In this document: piece after piece, positions 1-5,479 of the stretch
Layout: each line of letters begins with the position of its first letter
Numbering within the stretch: position 1 is the stretch's first letter
Source of the DNA: a virus
Virus record (IMG/VR): IMGVR_UViG_3300046167_000253
Coordinates: 1-20,322 of that record
Strand: one strand, 5' to 3'
Length of the DNA stretch: 20,322 bases
Notes under the pieces: model-generated
Told to the model about the DNA's origin: nothing
Seen by the model: only the letters and a program-made list of their open reading frames with translations
Databases searched by the model: none
Program-made: the position numbers and the translations under genes

Positions 1-35
1 ATGCAGGCGCTTTTTGCTCAGGTTTTTGCAGGGGG

Positions 36-317
36 CTACCCCTCGTGTGCTTCTCGCCCTGACTTGGAGGCATGGCAGGGTGTGCATAGGCTTTGCCAGT
101 TGCTCACATCGAAGAATTCAGCACCCTGCCGCACAGGCACGACGTGATCCACCACGTTGGCAGGTCCGCCGCACCCAGTGCATTCGGGGTTAGTCTTTAG
201 GAATGCCAGCCGACTCTTACGCCATGCGTTGGTCCAGTATCTGCGATCTTGTGGCGTGTCTCGCTTACGTCCTTTGCGCCTCGGATCGGGCGTTTGCTTA
301 CGTGGTATCGTAGGCAT
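36..317 (-). CDS. HNH endonuclease (93 aa)
   Basis: Small HNH nuclease. After a basic, proline-rich N-terminus the zinc-ribbon and HNH core are visible: C46-x2-C49, the D57-H58 pair of the catalytic strand, N73, and C78-x2-C81-H82 followed by a lysine. In many tailed phages such an HNH protein is encoded next to the terminase genes and assists DNA packaging or cos cleavage (HK97 gp74 is the known example); in this genome it is the last gene before the left window edge, where terminase is expected. The start ATG overlaps the stop of the preceding frame as TGATG, suggesting coupled translation. The family call is firm; a packaging role is inferred from position, and a homing-type HNH is the alternative. 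Confidence 0.85.
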   Translation of the reverse strand: MPTIPRKQTPDPRRKGRKRDTPQDRRYWTNAWRKSRLAFLKTNPECTGCGGPANVVDHVVPVRQGAEFFDVSNWQSLCTPCHASKSGREAHEG

Positions 318-409
318 CAGCGTCGCTTGTAGCCTAGGTATCCAGTTAATACATACAGTTGATCGCCGACAACCCTACGCCGTGCATCATTGTTTGCCTT
401 CTCGTGCAT
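317..409 (-). CDS. Possible small protein overlapping the ninG 3' end (30 aa or longer)
   Basis: A short ORF starting at ATG 409 and ending at a TGA that overlaps the HNH start as TGATG. It fills the gap between ninG and HNH. The peptide is basic and ends in LTGYLGYKRR. The same frame stays open well upstream of the ATG, and from about position 500 down it reads like an amphipathic helix (for example RLRSLTDQQREARIHELRQ), whereas the ninG frame there looks low-complexity. There is no ATG, GTG or TTG upstream in the helical stretch, so a longer product would need a non-standard start or a +1 shift from ninG. No family recognised; the call rests on coupling, gap-filling and peptide character. 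Confidence 0.4.
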   Translation of the reverse strand: MHEKANNDARRRVVGDQLYVLTGYLGYKRR

Positions 410-893
410 TAGCTTCAGACGCTCCTGCCTTAGCTCGTGGATTCTTGCCTCTCTTTGCTGGTCTGTTAGCGAGCGCAGGCGTTCGTGTAATGTGTTGTTC
501 AGCCTCTCGTCGGTAACGTTCGCACAGTTGTCTAAGTTCTTCCATGCCATACTTTCGCGGGCGCTGTGCCTCTCGCATAATGTCCTGAGATCGTCCTTGC
601 TTAAGGCTGTCAAGTCTTTGACCGAAATACCACTGTCGCCCTTGGTCGTACAGATTGCAGGCAACGCATTGCGGGGCTGTGTTACCGATTCCGTCCGCTG
701 GATCGTGCCAACGGGTGGCCATGTGCCGCCTGCTTGCAAAATGCCCGCAATGGAGATGCCCAACATGGTAACGTGTGTGACAGGTAAAGCACTCGGCATA
801 ACCGTCTTTGTCTGCTGCTCGGTATCTGATCGCTTTGCTGTACCACTCATCGACCTTCTTCTTTAGTTGTGCGTGTGTCTGCTTCTTTGCCAT
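387..893 (-). CDS. ninG: NinG-family recombination/nuclease protein (168 aa)
   Basis: Matches the lambda NinG (Rap) family, a structure-specific nuclease that acts on recombination intermediates such as Holliday junctions and D-loops. The N-terminus is a basic helix; the zinc-binding nuclease core follows: C35-x2-C38, then HCGHF (C49, H51), then PQCVACN with C76, C79 and N80. The conserved part seems to end near residue 135; the remaining ~33 residues (TRTPALANRPAKRG and onward) are low-complexity and overlap another well-formed reading frame. The start overlaps the upstream gene by 47 nt. It lies at the end of the early/replication block, as ninG does in lambdoid phages. Confident on family, uncertain on the true C-terminus. 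Confidence 0.85.
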   Translation of the reverse strand: MAKKQTHAQLKKKVDEWYSKAIRYRAADKDGYAECFTCHTRYHVGHLHCGHFASRRHMATRWHDPADGIGNTAPQCVACNLYDQGRQWYFGQRLDSLKQGRSQDIMREAQRPRKYGMEELRQLCERYRREAEQHITRTPALANRPAKRGKNPRAKAGASEANAREGKQ

Positions 894-1233
894 TGCCGTT
901 AATTGCTTGGCTAATGTAGTCCTTTAACATTTCGCGCTCACGCTTACGGCTTTTGTATTCATCGGACTGCTCTACCCTGTGCCAGTTCGCCAGTAGTTTC
1001 CGCCTGTATGCCTCGCGTTGCTCTTTGTAATGTTTGTTGCACATATCCCAAAAGTCCTCGTTATATCGTGAAACATCAGGGTGCGCTGTGAACGTGCCGC
1101 TGTTGTTTATAAAATACTCCTTTTCCAAGTGGTGCGGCCTATAACGGCTTGCACATTCCGCGCCGTAAACTTCTGTGATGGCGTAGCGGCGTGAATCCAT
1201 CAGGTCCGCCCAAAATTGTTCAATTGGTGTCAT
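847..1233 (-). CDS. Hypothetical phage protein (128 aa)
   Basis: No family recognised. The protein is hydrophilic and rich in Tyr, Arg, Lys and Glu, with an aromatic N-terminus (MTPIEQFWADLMD) and a charged C-terminal half likely to be helical (YKEQREAYRRKLL, then EYKSRKREREMLKDYISQ). No signal peptide or membrane segment is present. Its start overlaps the stop of the upstream 108-aa gene (ATGA), and its 3' end overlaps ninG by 47 nt, so it sits inside the replication/recombination operon. A nucleic-acid-associated early role is a guess from position and charge only. Confidence 0.7.
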   Translation of the reverse strand: MTPIEQFWADLMDSRRYAITEVYGAECASRYRPHHLEKEYFINNSGTFTAHPDVSRYNEDFWDMCNKHYKEQREAYRRKLLANWHRVEQSDEYKSRKREREMLKDYISQAINGNGKEADTRTTKEEGR

Positions 1234-1556
1234 TTAAATAGATTTGTTTGTCCGTACCCTAATTGATCCTGCACTTCTGTTTGGTGGTTGTGTCTTTCCG
1301 CGTATTTCCTGCCTCTTAAATGCTCATTTTCCTCCTGCAACTTCCTGCGTGCGCGTGTAATCGCTTCACCGCTCGTTAAATCACCTTGTGAAAGATGTAT
1401 AAAAAAATCTGTTGCAGTCATTTCCTTACATTTAAATCCCATTTCCTCCAACTCATAGTGCCAAACGTAACCCATTAAAGTGTTGTCATTGTCTCGCAGT
1501 TTAGGATAAGAATTCAGCAAGGTTTGAACCCTTGTTTTGGTGTTATTAATGTTCAT
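1230..1556 (-). CDS. Conserved phage protein of unknown function (108 aa)
   Basis: Resembles a family of ~100-aa proteins common in phages and prophages of Bacteroidota and other phyla: an N-terminal LRDNDNTLMGYVWHYEL-type segment, a middle FFIHLSQGDLTSGEAI segment, and then TRARRKLQEENEHLRG. I know of no assigned function. The protein is soluble and mixed alpha-helical, with the Arg-rich RARRKLQEE helix suggesting nucleic-acid or protein contact. It ends in a hydrophobic tip (TNLFK). Its start overlaps the stop of the upstream P-like gene (ATGA), consistent with a replication-associated operon position. The family resemblance is from memory of the motif, not from a search. Confidence 0.75.
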   Translation of the reverse strand: MNINNTKTRVQTLLNSYPKLRDNDNTLMGYVWHYELEEMGFKCKEMTATDFFIHLSQGDLTSGEAITRARRKLQEENEHLRGRKYAERHNHQTEVQDQLGYGQTNLFK

Positions 1557-2128
1557 GACTGCGTGTCCTTCTGTCGTTTCTGCATCTCATCGCGCTCTGT
1601 GTACGTTAGGCGGTCTTCACCTGCCATCCAATCGGCTGGGTGTACCCTTGATGCCACTGGATTAATTTGAGTGGTGTATTCGGGCTGTAAATGCCTCATG
1701 CCTTCCTGCTGCATCCGCTCGGCCTCTTTGCGTTCGTTCTCTCGGATCGTCTGAACGACTGGCTGCTTCAGTTGGTCGTACTTGGTGAAGCAATCCACGA
1801 ACTGCGCCAACTTTAGGCGTTCGTAGTACGGTCCAAAGCTCTCTTTAGCCATCATGTACAGGCACAGGCGCCAATCTTCAAGGGTAAACGTTGGAAATTG
1901 CTGGACAAGCTCGTTCACCGTCATTGCAATGTGTTCGGGTTCTGTTAGTGTCTTGTTCGCGTCGATAAACTTGACGCAGCGGCCTAGCATACCGATCAGC
2001 GCGGCCCGTGTTGGTGCTTCGTCGCAGACTAATGCCGTGCGCACGTTCGTGCCTTTAAAGCACGTTTCCACCGTCAGGCGTGATACGTCCAGTTCTTGCA
2101 AATTCTGCAAGCTTTTCGCGGTTGACAT
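1553..2128 (-). CDS. Replication-associated protein, possible lambda-P-like helicase loader (191 aa)
   Basis: Follows the O-like initiator, as gene P follows O in lambda. The recognisable part is FPTFTLEDWRLCLYMMAKES, then YYERLKLAQFVDCFTKYDQL, similar in layout to helicase-loader C-terminal regions where a 'leucine-threonine-x-glutamate' helix precedes a 'Y' plus charged helix. The C-terminus is charged (ENERKEAERMQQEG). The frame is open up to an ATG at 2260 (235 aa), but that would overlap the initiator by 206 nt, so I chose ATG 2128, which still overlaps by 74 nt; a TTG near 2110 is also possible. It ends overlapping the next start by ATGA. The helicase-loader role is an inference from order and weak sequence pattern; it may simply be a conserved replication-region protein. 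Confidence 0.7.
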   Translation of the reverse strand: MSTAKSLQNLQELDVSRLTVETCFKGTNVRTALVCDEAPTRAALIGMLGRCVKFIDANKTLTEPEHIAMTVNELVQQFPTFTLEDWRLCLYMMAKESFGPYYERLKLAQFVDCFTKYDQLKQPVVQTIRENERKEAERMQQEGMRHLQPEYTTQINPVASRVHPADWMAGEDRLTYTERDEMQKRQKDTQS

Positions 2129-2798
2129 CTCTTTCAAGGTTATCCGCTCGCCGCTTGTTAGCTCTCCCGCCTTTGGGTGAGTTAAATACCAAGCCTTTCC
2201 ATCCGTTTGTAATTGCTGTATGAATTGCGTCGATGGCGTCTGTTTCTTCAGTGTGTTCATTTTGGAGTTTGATTAGTGCCCGCTGTTCGCTTTTGTGGGA
2301 TTTGTAAGTAAATCGGTGATCCGTCTTTTTATATTCTAGCCACTCAGACCATGCGGCTTCAAAGGCTTCTGTTTGCCATGGAAGAACCACAAGCAAAATT
2401 TCTTCCTTGTTTTGTAGTGTTTTAGTAATATGTTTTGTAAGTTGATTAGTACGTGTCCGTTTGCGCCCACCCCCCTGTCCGTTAGCACCCACCCCCCTGT
2501 CCGTTTGCGCCCACCCTAAAGTCCGTTTGTGCCCACCCTGTCCGTTTGCAACCACCCCCCTTTTGAGGTGGCCGCTTTGGATCAGTCGGTATATAATCTT
2601 TCGAGTACGGTCTTCGCTTATGCCGAGCGCCTCGGCTAGTTTGGCGTTGGTCATAAAGCAAGCCTTACCATTTTCCGCAAAGCTGGCAACCTCAGCCAAT
2701 AGAATACGATCCATCGGCGCGAGGTCAAGCCCCCAAATCTCCAGCGGTATCCAAATGCCTGTACGACTACCGTGGGCGCTTTTCATTGATCTGCTCAA
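2055..2798 (-). CDS. Helix-turn-helix replication initiator, lambda-O-like, with embedded origin (247 aa)
   Basis: The N-terminal domain is a winged helix of the phage replication-initiator type: TGIWIPLEIWGLDLAPMDRI, ending in a recognition helix region (MTNAKLAEALGISEDRTRKI, then YRLIQSGHLKRG). The middle (about residues 80-115) is a Gly/Arg/Gln-rich linker encoded by five DNA repeats. The C-terminal region (EAFEAAWSEWLEYKKTDHRF, then AITNGWKGLVF) matches DnaD/O-type C-terminal segments that contact the helicase or its loader. Proteins of this type bind iterons located in their own gene, as lambda O does. A second ATG at 2786 (MKSAHGSRTG) is an equally good start. It overlaps the upstream HTH gene by 32 nt. 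Family and role are well supported by architecture. Confidence 0.8.
   Translation of the reverse strand: MSRSMKSAHGSRTGIWIPLEIWGLDLAPMDRILLAEVASFAENGKACFMTNAKLAEALGISEDRTRKIIYRLIQSGHLKRGVVANGQGGHKRTLGWAQTDRGVGANGQGGGRKRTRTNQLTKHITKTLQNKEEILLVVLPWQTEAFEAAWSEWLEYKKTDHRFTYKSHKSEQRALIKLQNEHTEETDAIDAIHTAITNGWKGLVFNSPKGGRANKRRADNLERDVNREKLAEFARTGRITPDGGNVL
2454..2560 (-). repeat. Five iteron-like direct repeats: candidate replication origin
   Basis: Five tandem copies share the + strand core GTCCGTTTGCGCCCACCC with few substitutions; copies begin at 2454, 2476, 2498, 2520 and 2539, giving spacings of 22, 22, 22 and 19 bases. Three copies end in a run of six C. The spacing is not a multiple of three, so the copies are translated in different frames of the initiator and give unlike peptides (GQGGHKRT versus LGWAQTDRG), which means the DNA, not the protein, is conserved. 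An AT-rich stretch flanks them at 2395-2450. This is the layout of lambda ori: iterons plus an AT-rich unwinding segment inside the initiator gene. Confidence 0.75.
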
Positions 2799-2991
2799 TT
2801 GTTTCGGCTACCGCGTCGAATAGCTGCAACGGCTCCACGCCGTCCAGCTGTATGATTTGACCACTGTGCTTCAATATGCCTGACGGGTTACGGAAACAGT
2901 AATTTTCTACCGTGCGGCGGGTTACGCCAAGATCATCCGCGCACCTGTCTACCGTCTTGTAATGTTGCTTTATAAACTGTCTCAGATTCAT
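2767..2991 (-). CDS. Small helix-turn-helix DNA-binding protein (74 aa)
   Basis: A compact HTH protein of the Cro/XRE or YdaS-like size: the N-terminal half reads LRQFIKQHYKTVDRCADDLG then VTRRTVENYCFRNPSGILKH, i.e. a helix-turn-helix with TRRTVENY as the likely recognition helix. The C-terminal half (PLQLFDAVAETIEQINEKRP) is a probable dimerisation helix. An ATG at 3012 would add seven residues, but MNLRQFIKQ at 2991 fits better; either start overlaps the upstream 69-aa gene. It lies immediately before the replication initiator. It could regulate the early promoter or modulate origin firing; it is also a candidate ligand of the 20-bp palindrome at 5717-5736. DNA binding is well supported, the target is unknown. 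Confidence 0.75.
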   Translation of the reverse strand: MNLRQFIKQHYKTVDRCADDLGVTRRTVENYCFRNPSGILKHSGQIIQLDGVEPLQLFDAVAETIEQINEKRPR

Positions 2992-3142
2992 CGTATTCAA
3001 TATGAAGTTCATGTTTTATTTGCTTGGTGCGCAGATCCTCGACGTACTTGGCAAAGCTGCCATAGTTCTCAAACGTGACGCGCGTGTTTTGCTTTGGTAG
3101 CTTAACGATATACCGCACCTCAGAAAGGGAAATCTGCGCCAT
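2933..3142 (-). CDS. Hypothetical small early protein (69 aa)
   Basis: No family recognised. The short protein looks like a mixed alpha/beta fold: a beta-rich start (SEVRYIVKLPKQNTRVTFEN), an amphipathic helix (GSFAKYVEDLRTKQIKHELH) and a final hairpin (ESETVYKATLQDGRQVRG). It is soluble with balanced charge. It starts 23 bases inside the end of the DUF3127 gene and its 3' end overlaps the HTH gene, so it belongs to the same tightly packed replication operon. Its only visible clues are size and operon position. Confidence 0.6.
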   Translation of the reverse strand: MAQISLSEVRYIVKLPKQNTRVTFENYGSFAKYVEDLRTKQIKHELHIEYDESETVYKATLQDGRQVRG

Positions 3143-3461
3143 CTTTTGCAGGTTGCTGGGTTGGTGCTGGATTGCCTTCTACTATCTCATACTTCCAAGG
3201 CACTAGCGACATAAATACCCGCATTGGCTGCGTGTCGTCCTTTTGCCATTCGCTGCCGCGTACGTTGCAGCGTGCTCTGATCGTCTTGCCTTCAGGCAAT
3301 GCAACGGCTTCATCTACGTCGTCTTTCAGAAACTCCAGCGCCAAGGTCTGCGGATATTTGCCATCTTGAATTTCAACGTGTACTTCACACTTTCGAAAGC
3401 CGCTTTCGAATTCCATTGGTTTACAAACGCGCTTAATAACTCCCTCAATAATCAATTCCAT
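3120..3461 (-). CDS. DUF3127-family, SSB-like OB-fold protein (113 aa)
   Basis: Matches the DUF3127 family, small OB-fold-like proteins found mainly in Bacteroidota and their phages. Beginning at MELIIEGVIKRV, the protein has alternating beta-strands (ECEVHVEIQDG-like, QTLALEFLKDDVDE, KTIRARCNVRGSEW) and ends in a disordered Pro/Gln-rich tail closing with DGADFPF. That acidic-aromatic tip is the hallmark of bacterial SSB C-termini, which recruit replication partners. In the replication operon it therefore probably coats single-stranded DNA. The frame is open to an ATG at 3518, but that extension lies inside the upstream gene and I chose 3461. The family is fairly sure; the SSB role is inferred. 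Confidence 0.8.
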   Translation of the reverse strand: MELIIEGVIKRVCKPMEFESGFRKCEVHVEIQDGKYPQTLALEFLKDDVDEAVALPEGKTIRARCNVRGSEWQKDDTQPMRVFMSLVPWKYEIVEGNPAPTQQPAKDGADFPF

Positions 3462-3720
3462 GTTTTTTGTATGATTTAGTAAATTCAGTTTGTGAACAGT
3501 TGGGCAAGTCGATTGCACGCAACTGGTTTAATCGTAGCCGCTCGAATATCTCACGCCAGCGGCTTGGCGTTGGGTCTGTGTCTATTATTTCATCTTCTAA
3601 CCCGTCATCATCGTCCTTCATCGTGGACGTGCTGAGCAGGTGCAAAGCATAGTCTTTGACGTCTTCCACGTGTGCGGCTTGATCAGCCTCTACGCTGTCA
3701 AAGAATTCGTCGAGGTTCAT
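3445..3720 (-). CDS. Hypothetical acidic early protein (91 aa)
   Basis: No family recognised. The N-terminal two thirds is strongly acidic (MNLDEFFDSVEADQAA, then KDDDDGLEDEIIDTD), the C-terminal third more basic and probably helical (WREIFERLRLNQLRA, ending SYKKHGIDY). No membrane segment or signal peptide. Its start overlaps the methyltransferase stop (ATGA) and its end overlaps the DUF3127 start by 17 nt, so it is an integral member of the early operon. The acidic character is compatible with DNA mimicry or protein partnering, but nothing in the sequence proves that. Confidence 0.65.
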   Translation of the reverse strand: MNLDEFFDSVEADQAAHVEDVKDYALHLLSTSTMKDDDDGLEDEIIDTDPTPSRWREIFERLRLNQLRAIDLPNCSQTEFTKSYKKHGIDY

Positions 3721-4328
3721 AGGCTCGCAATTATTTCACTACAGAGTTCTGCTGGTATTTTGCTGCGCTCATAGTTGTTTTTCAAGCCCTGTGTTCCTGT
3801 GCGTGATCCGCGCGGTGCGGATTCATGGCACGGAGCGCCATTCTTGCACATTGGTCTAGGTTGCCAAGTTTTTGAATTAGTCCATATATCAGTGGGCTTC
3901 ATACGCGAATCACCGTACTGGCAATATGTTACTGTGTGGCGTTGCATCCCATCCAGCTCAGGCATTTTGCGCATCAATCCCCTAGGGTTCTCAATGAACC
4001 AAACGGCGGGCTGTATTTCGTTAATGATTCGCAACGTCTCACGTAGCAACTGAATGCCAAGCCTTGCCGTGTCTGTTTTTGGTATGTAAGCACCGCGCCC
4101 ACCAGTCCAATGGTGTCCAATGGCGGCGACACTGAAGCCAGTACATGGAGGCGAGGCCCAAACAACATCAGGCTTAAAGGGCAAAATACCCACGTCAAAC
4201 ATCAGTAAATCACAAACGTAATCAATGCCCTTAAAGTCATTAATGTCCGAGCTAAAAACCAGATGACCTTGCTGCTCGGCAGCTTTACCGATTGATCTAC
4301 TACCTGCAAAGAGTTCGAGTATCTTCAT
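3717..4328 (-). CDS. Compact C5 cytosine DNA methyltransferase (203 aa)
   Basis: Transfers a methyl group from S-adenosylmethionine to carbon 5 of cytosine in DNA. Motifs run in the standard order: motif I ILELFAGSRSIG (residues 3-14), an acidic SAM-binding strand (SSDIN), motif IV WASPPCTGFS with catalytic Cys62, motif VI WFIENPRG with Glu113, motif VIII-like CQYGDSRMKPTDIWT (136-150), and a short motif X (ERSKIPAELCSEI). At 203 aa it is far shorter than M.HhaI-type enzymes; only about 25 residues between motifs VIII and X are available as target-recognition domain. No restriction enzyme lies beside it, so it is an orphan, likely protecting phage DNA. Overlaps both neighbours by ATGA. Activity is probable since catalytic residues are intact; specificity unknown. 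Confidence 0.85.
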   Translation of the reverse strand: MKILELFAGSRSIGKAAEQQGHLVFSSDINDFKGIDYVCDLLMFDVGILPFKPDVVWASPPCTGFSVAAIGHHWTGGRGAYIPKTDTARLGIQLLRETLRIINEIQPAVWFIENPRGLMRKMPELDGMQRHTVTYCQYGDSRMKPTDIWTNSKTWQPRPMCKNGAPCHESAPRGSRTGTQGLKNNYERSKIPAELCSEIIASL

Positions 4329-4699
4329 TCGTCTATTTCGTGTTCAGAATAAACGCCTGCGGTGTAGAAGCCTGCGAGTTTCAATATTGCACGCGATAAG
4401 GCCCTTTTTTCAGCCATGGCAATCGGGTAAGCGTTTCGATTATTTGCTTTGCTGCTTTCTCCATACGTCTCCACTTGCCCAATTTCGCATTTTGCGTAGG
4501 CTTTTATGCAATATCTCCCATCCTTTGGGTCTGAGTATTCAGCGACGGTAGAAAAGCGCACTGTGGCCTTTATTTTGGCTTGTAGATGCTCGACGCCTCT
4601 GCGCGTCATAATGACAAAGCCGCGCGGGTCTTTATGGAAGTGATCAGGCTGCATGTCGTACTTCTCGGACAGCGCCCGCAGTTCATCGGTGTTGTTCAT
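4325..4699 (-). CDS. Conserved phage protein, possible ssDNA annealing/recombination factor (124 aa)
   Basis: A soluble alpha/beta protein whose C-terminal half carries NRNAYPIAMAEKRALSRAIL followed by KLAGFYTAGVYSEHE. An 'AE-x-RA-x-x-RA' helix before a small Gly-rich turn is a recurring feature of phage recombination or ssDNA-handling proteins, including some Erf/Rad52-like single-strand annealing proteins. The N-terminal part (FVIMTRRGVEHLQAKIKATV) is strand-rich. It sits between the primase-like gene and the methyltransferase, overlapping both by ATGA, which suits a DNA-metabolism role. The motif resemblance is weak evidence; I would treat the annealing role as a hypothesis and the gene as real. 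Confidence 0.6.
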   Translation of the reverse strand: MNNTDELRALSEKYDMQPDHFHKDPRGFVIMTRRGVEHLQAKIKATVRFSTVAEYSDPKDGRYCIKAYAKCEIGQVETYGESSKANNRNAYPIAMAEKRALSRAILKLAGFYTAGVYSEHEIDE

Positions 4700-5220
4700 G
4701 ACTCGAATTTTAATGGTTTTACATCGTAATTAATGAAGGGTGCATACCCTGACGCAAAGCGCAGGGAACTGAGATTGTTTGAAACGGGCACATCTACCAC
4801 TACATTGAACTGTTCTTCAATTAGATCCATGACGCGGCTGGCTTTTTCCCTGTGGTTGTTTTGGTCGATGCCTTCGACTGCAATTAGCATATAACAACCC
4901 TCGCCCATGCAGCTAATGCCACCCGATACGATGTAGGGCGCGGCCTCCATGTCTCGCGCTAAGTTCTCAGGATCAAAGCCACCGCGTTGGTGCTTGCCGT
5001 CTATGTCAACCTGTACTAGACCGCTGTGCTGCTGAATCGTGTCCTGTCTGCGGCTGTAAAATACACCGTGCGGCATGATCGCAGGGAGCTGTTTCTTGTT
5101 GTAGTCGTTTATCATGACGTCAGGCCGTACGTGTTCAAGCCACTCCATTAGGTACACGCGCCTCGTTTCGCGATCAAACGCGCCACGGCATGAACTTACT
5201 TGTATTGTTTCAACGTTCAT
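4696..5220 (-). CDS. VirE-N / BT4734-like primase-related protein (174 aa)
   Basis: Corresponds to the VirE N-terminal (BT4734-like) domain, common in Bacteroidota mobile elements and thought to belong to the archaeo-eukaryotic primase fold. Visible landmarks: NKKQLPAIMPHGVFYSRR (residues ~41-58), a conserved HSGLVQVDIDGK with the acidic DID that would bind metal, ISCMGEGCYMLI (strand-turn-strand), and a C-terminal NNLSSLRFASGYAPF. In larger proteins this domain precedes a VirE or D5-type helicase; here it stands alone and ends after the domain. It likely provides primer synthesis or a related nucleotidyl activity for replication. Start ATG overlaps the stop of the upstream 49-aa gene (ATGA). 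Confidence 0.75.
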   Translation of the reverse strand: MNVETIQVSSCRGAFDRETRRVYLMEWLEHVRPDVMINDYNKKQLPAIMPHGVFYSRRQDTIQQHSGLVQVDIDGKHQRGGFDPENLARDMEAAPYIVSGGISCMGEGCYMLIAVEGIDQNNHREKASRVMDLIEEQFNVVVDVPVSNNLSSLRFASGYAPFINYDVKPLKFES

Positions 5221-5366
5221 CGTTCTCGGTTTTGCTTTAGGTGCATTTTCATTTTGTCAATCAAGCGCAGAAACTCGCGTTCCTCGGCTAGGTCTTGCTG
5301 CCATTGGTTGAATGACGTCGGGGCTGTTACTTGTACGCTAGAGCGCACGCAAATAGGTTTGTTCAT
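5217..5366 (-). CDS. Small early protein (49 aa)
   Basis: Too short for routine ORF calling but well supported: its ATG overlaps the stop of the 37-aa gene upstream (ATGA) and its TGA overlaps the start of the VirE-N gene (ATGA), so translation is coupled on both sides. The first 20 residues are polar; the remainder (DLAEEREFLRLIDKMKMHL followed by a basic KQNRER tail) is a likely amphipathic helix. No family recognised. Position as the second gene behind the attenuator marks it as one of the earliest proteins made. Confidence 0.65.
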   Translation of the reverse strand: MNKPICVRSSVQVTAPTSFNQWQQDLAEEREFLRLIDKMKMHLKQNRER

Positions 5367-5476
5367 TGGTCTAGTTTTTCGTCTTGGTATTTGTCGTGTT
5401 GTTCGTCGGCCTCTTCAAAAAAGTCACGGCCTTCGTCTTCGTCGTCTGCTGGGTAGTCGTATCCTTCGCGCCACAT
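5363..5476 (-). CDS. Small, very acidic early protein (37 aa)
   Basis: A 37-residue ORF made almost entirely of acidic and polar residues (YPADDEDEGRDFFEEADEQ, then KYQDEKLDQ). Its TGA overlaps the next ATG (ATGA). The start ATG lies only three bases behind the U-tract of an intrinsic-terminator hairpin, so its translation initiation region includes that U-tract and its expression depends on read-through. No family recognised. Extremely acidic small early phage proteins are sometimes DNA mimics or inhibitors of host enzymes (T7 Ocr and Gam are much larger examples); that is only a suggestion here. Confidence 0.6.
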   Translation of the reverse strand: MWREGYDYPADDEDEGRDFFEEADEQHDKYQDEKLDQ

Positions 5477-5479
5477 GGT

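Noticed and set aside
317-850. 177-aa open frame spanning ninG
   Set aside because: Its 5' two thirds overlaps the conserved zinc-motif part of NinG, so it is a shadow there; only the last part (below about 500) might be coding and is listed separately.
2129-2260. Longer start for the P-like protein (235 aa)
   Set aside because: It would overlap the initiator's conserved C-terminal segment by 206 nt; the shorter start is more economical, though I cannot exclude the long form.
2454-2560. CRISPR array
   Set aside because: The units are contiguous with no spacers, are only 18-22 bases, and lie within a coding gene; iterons explain them better.
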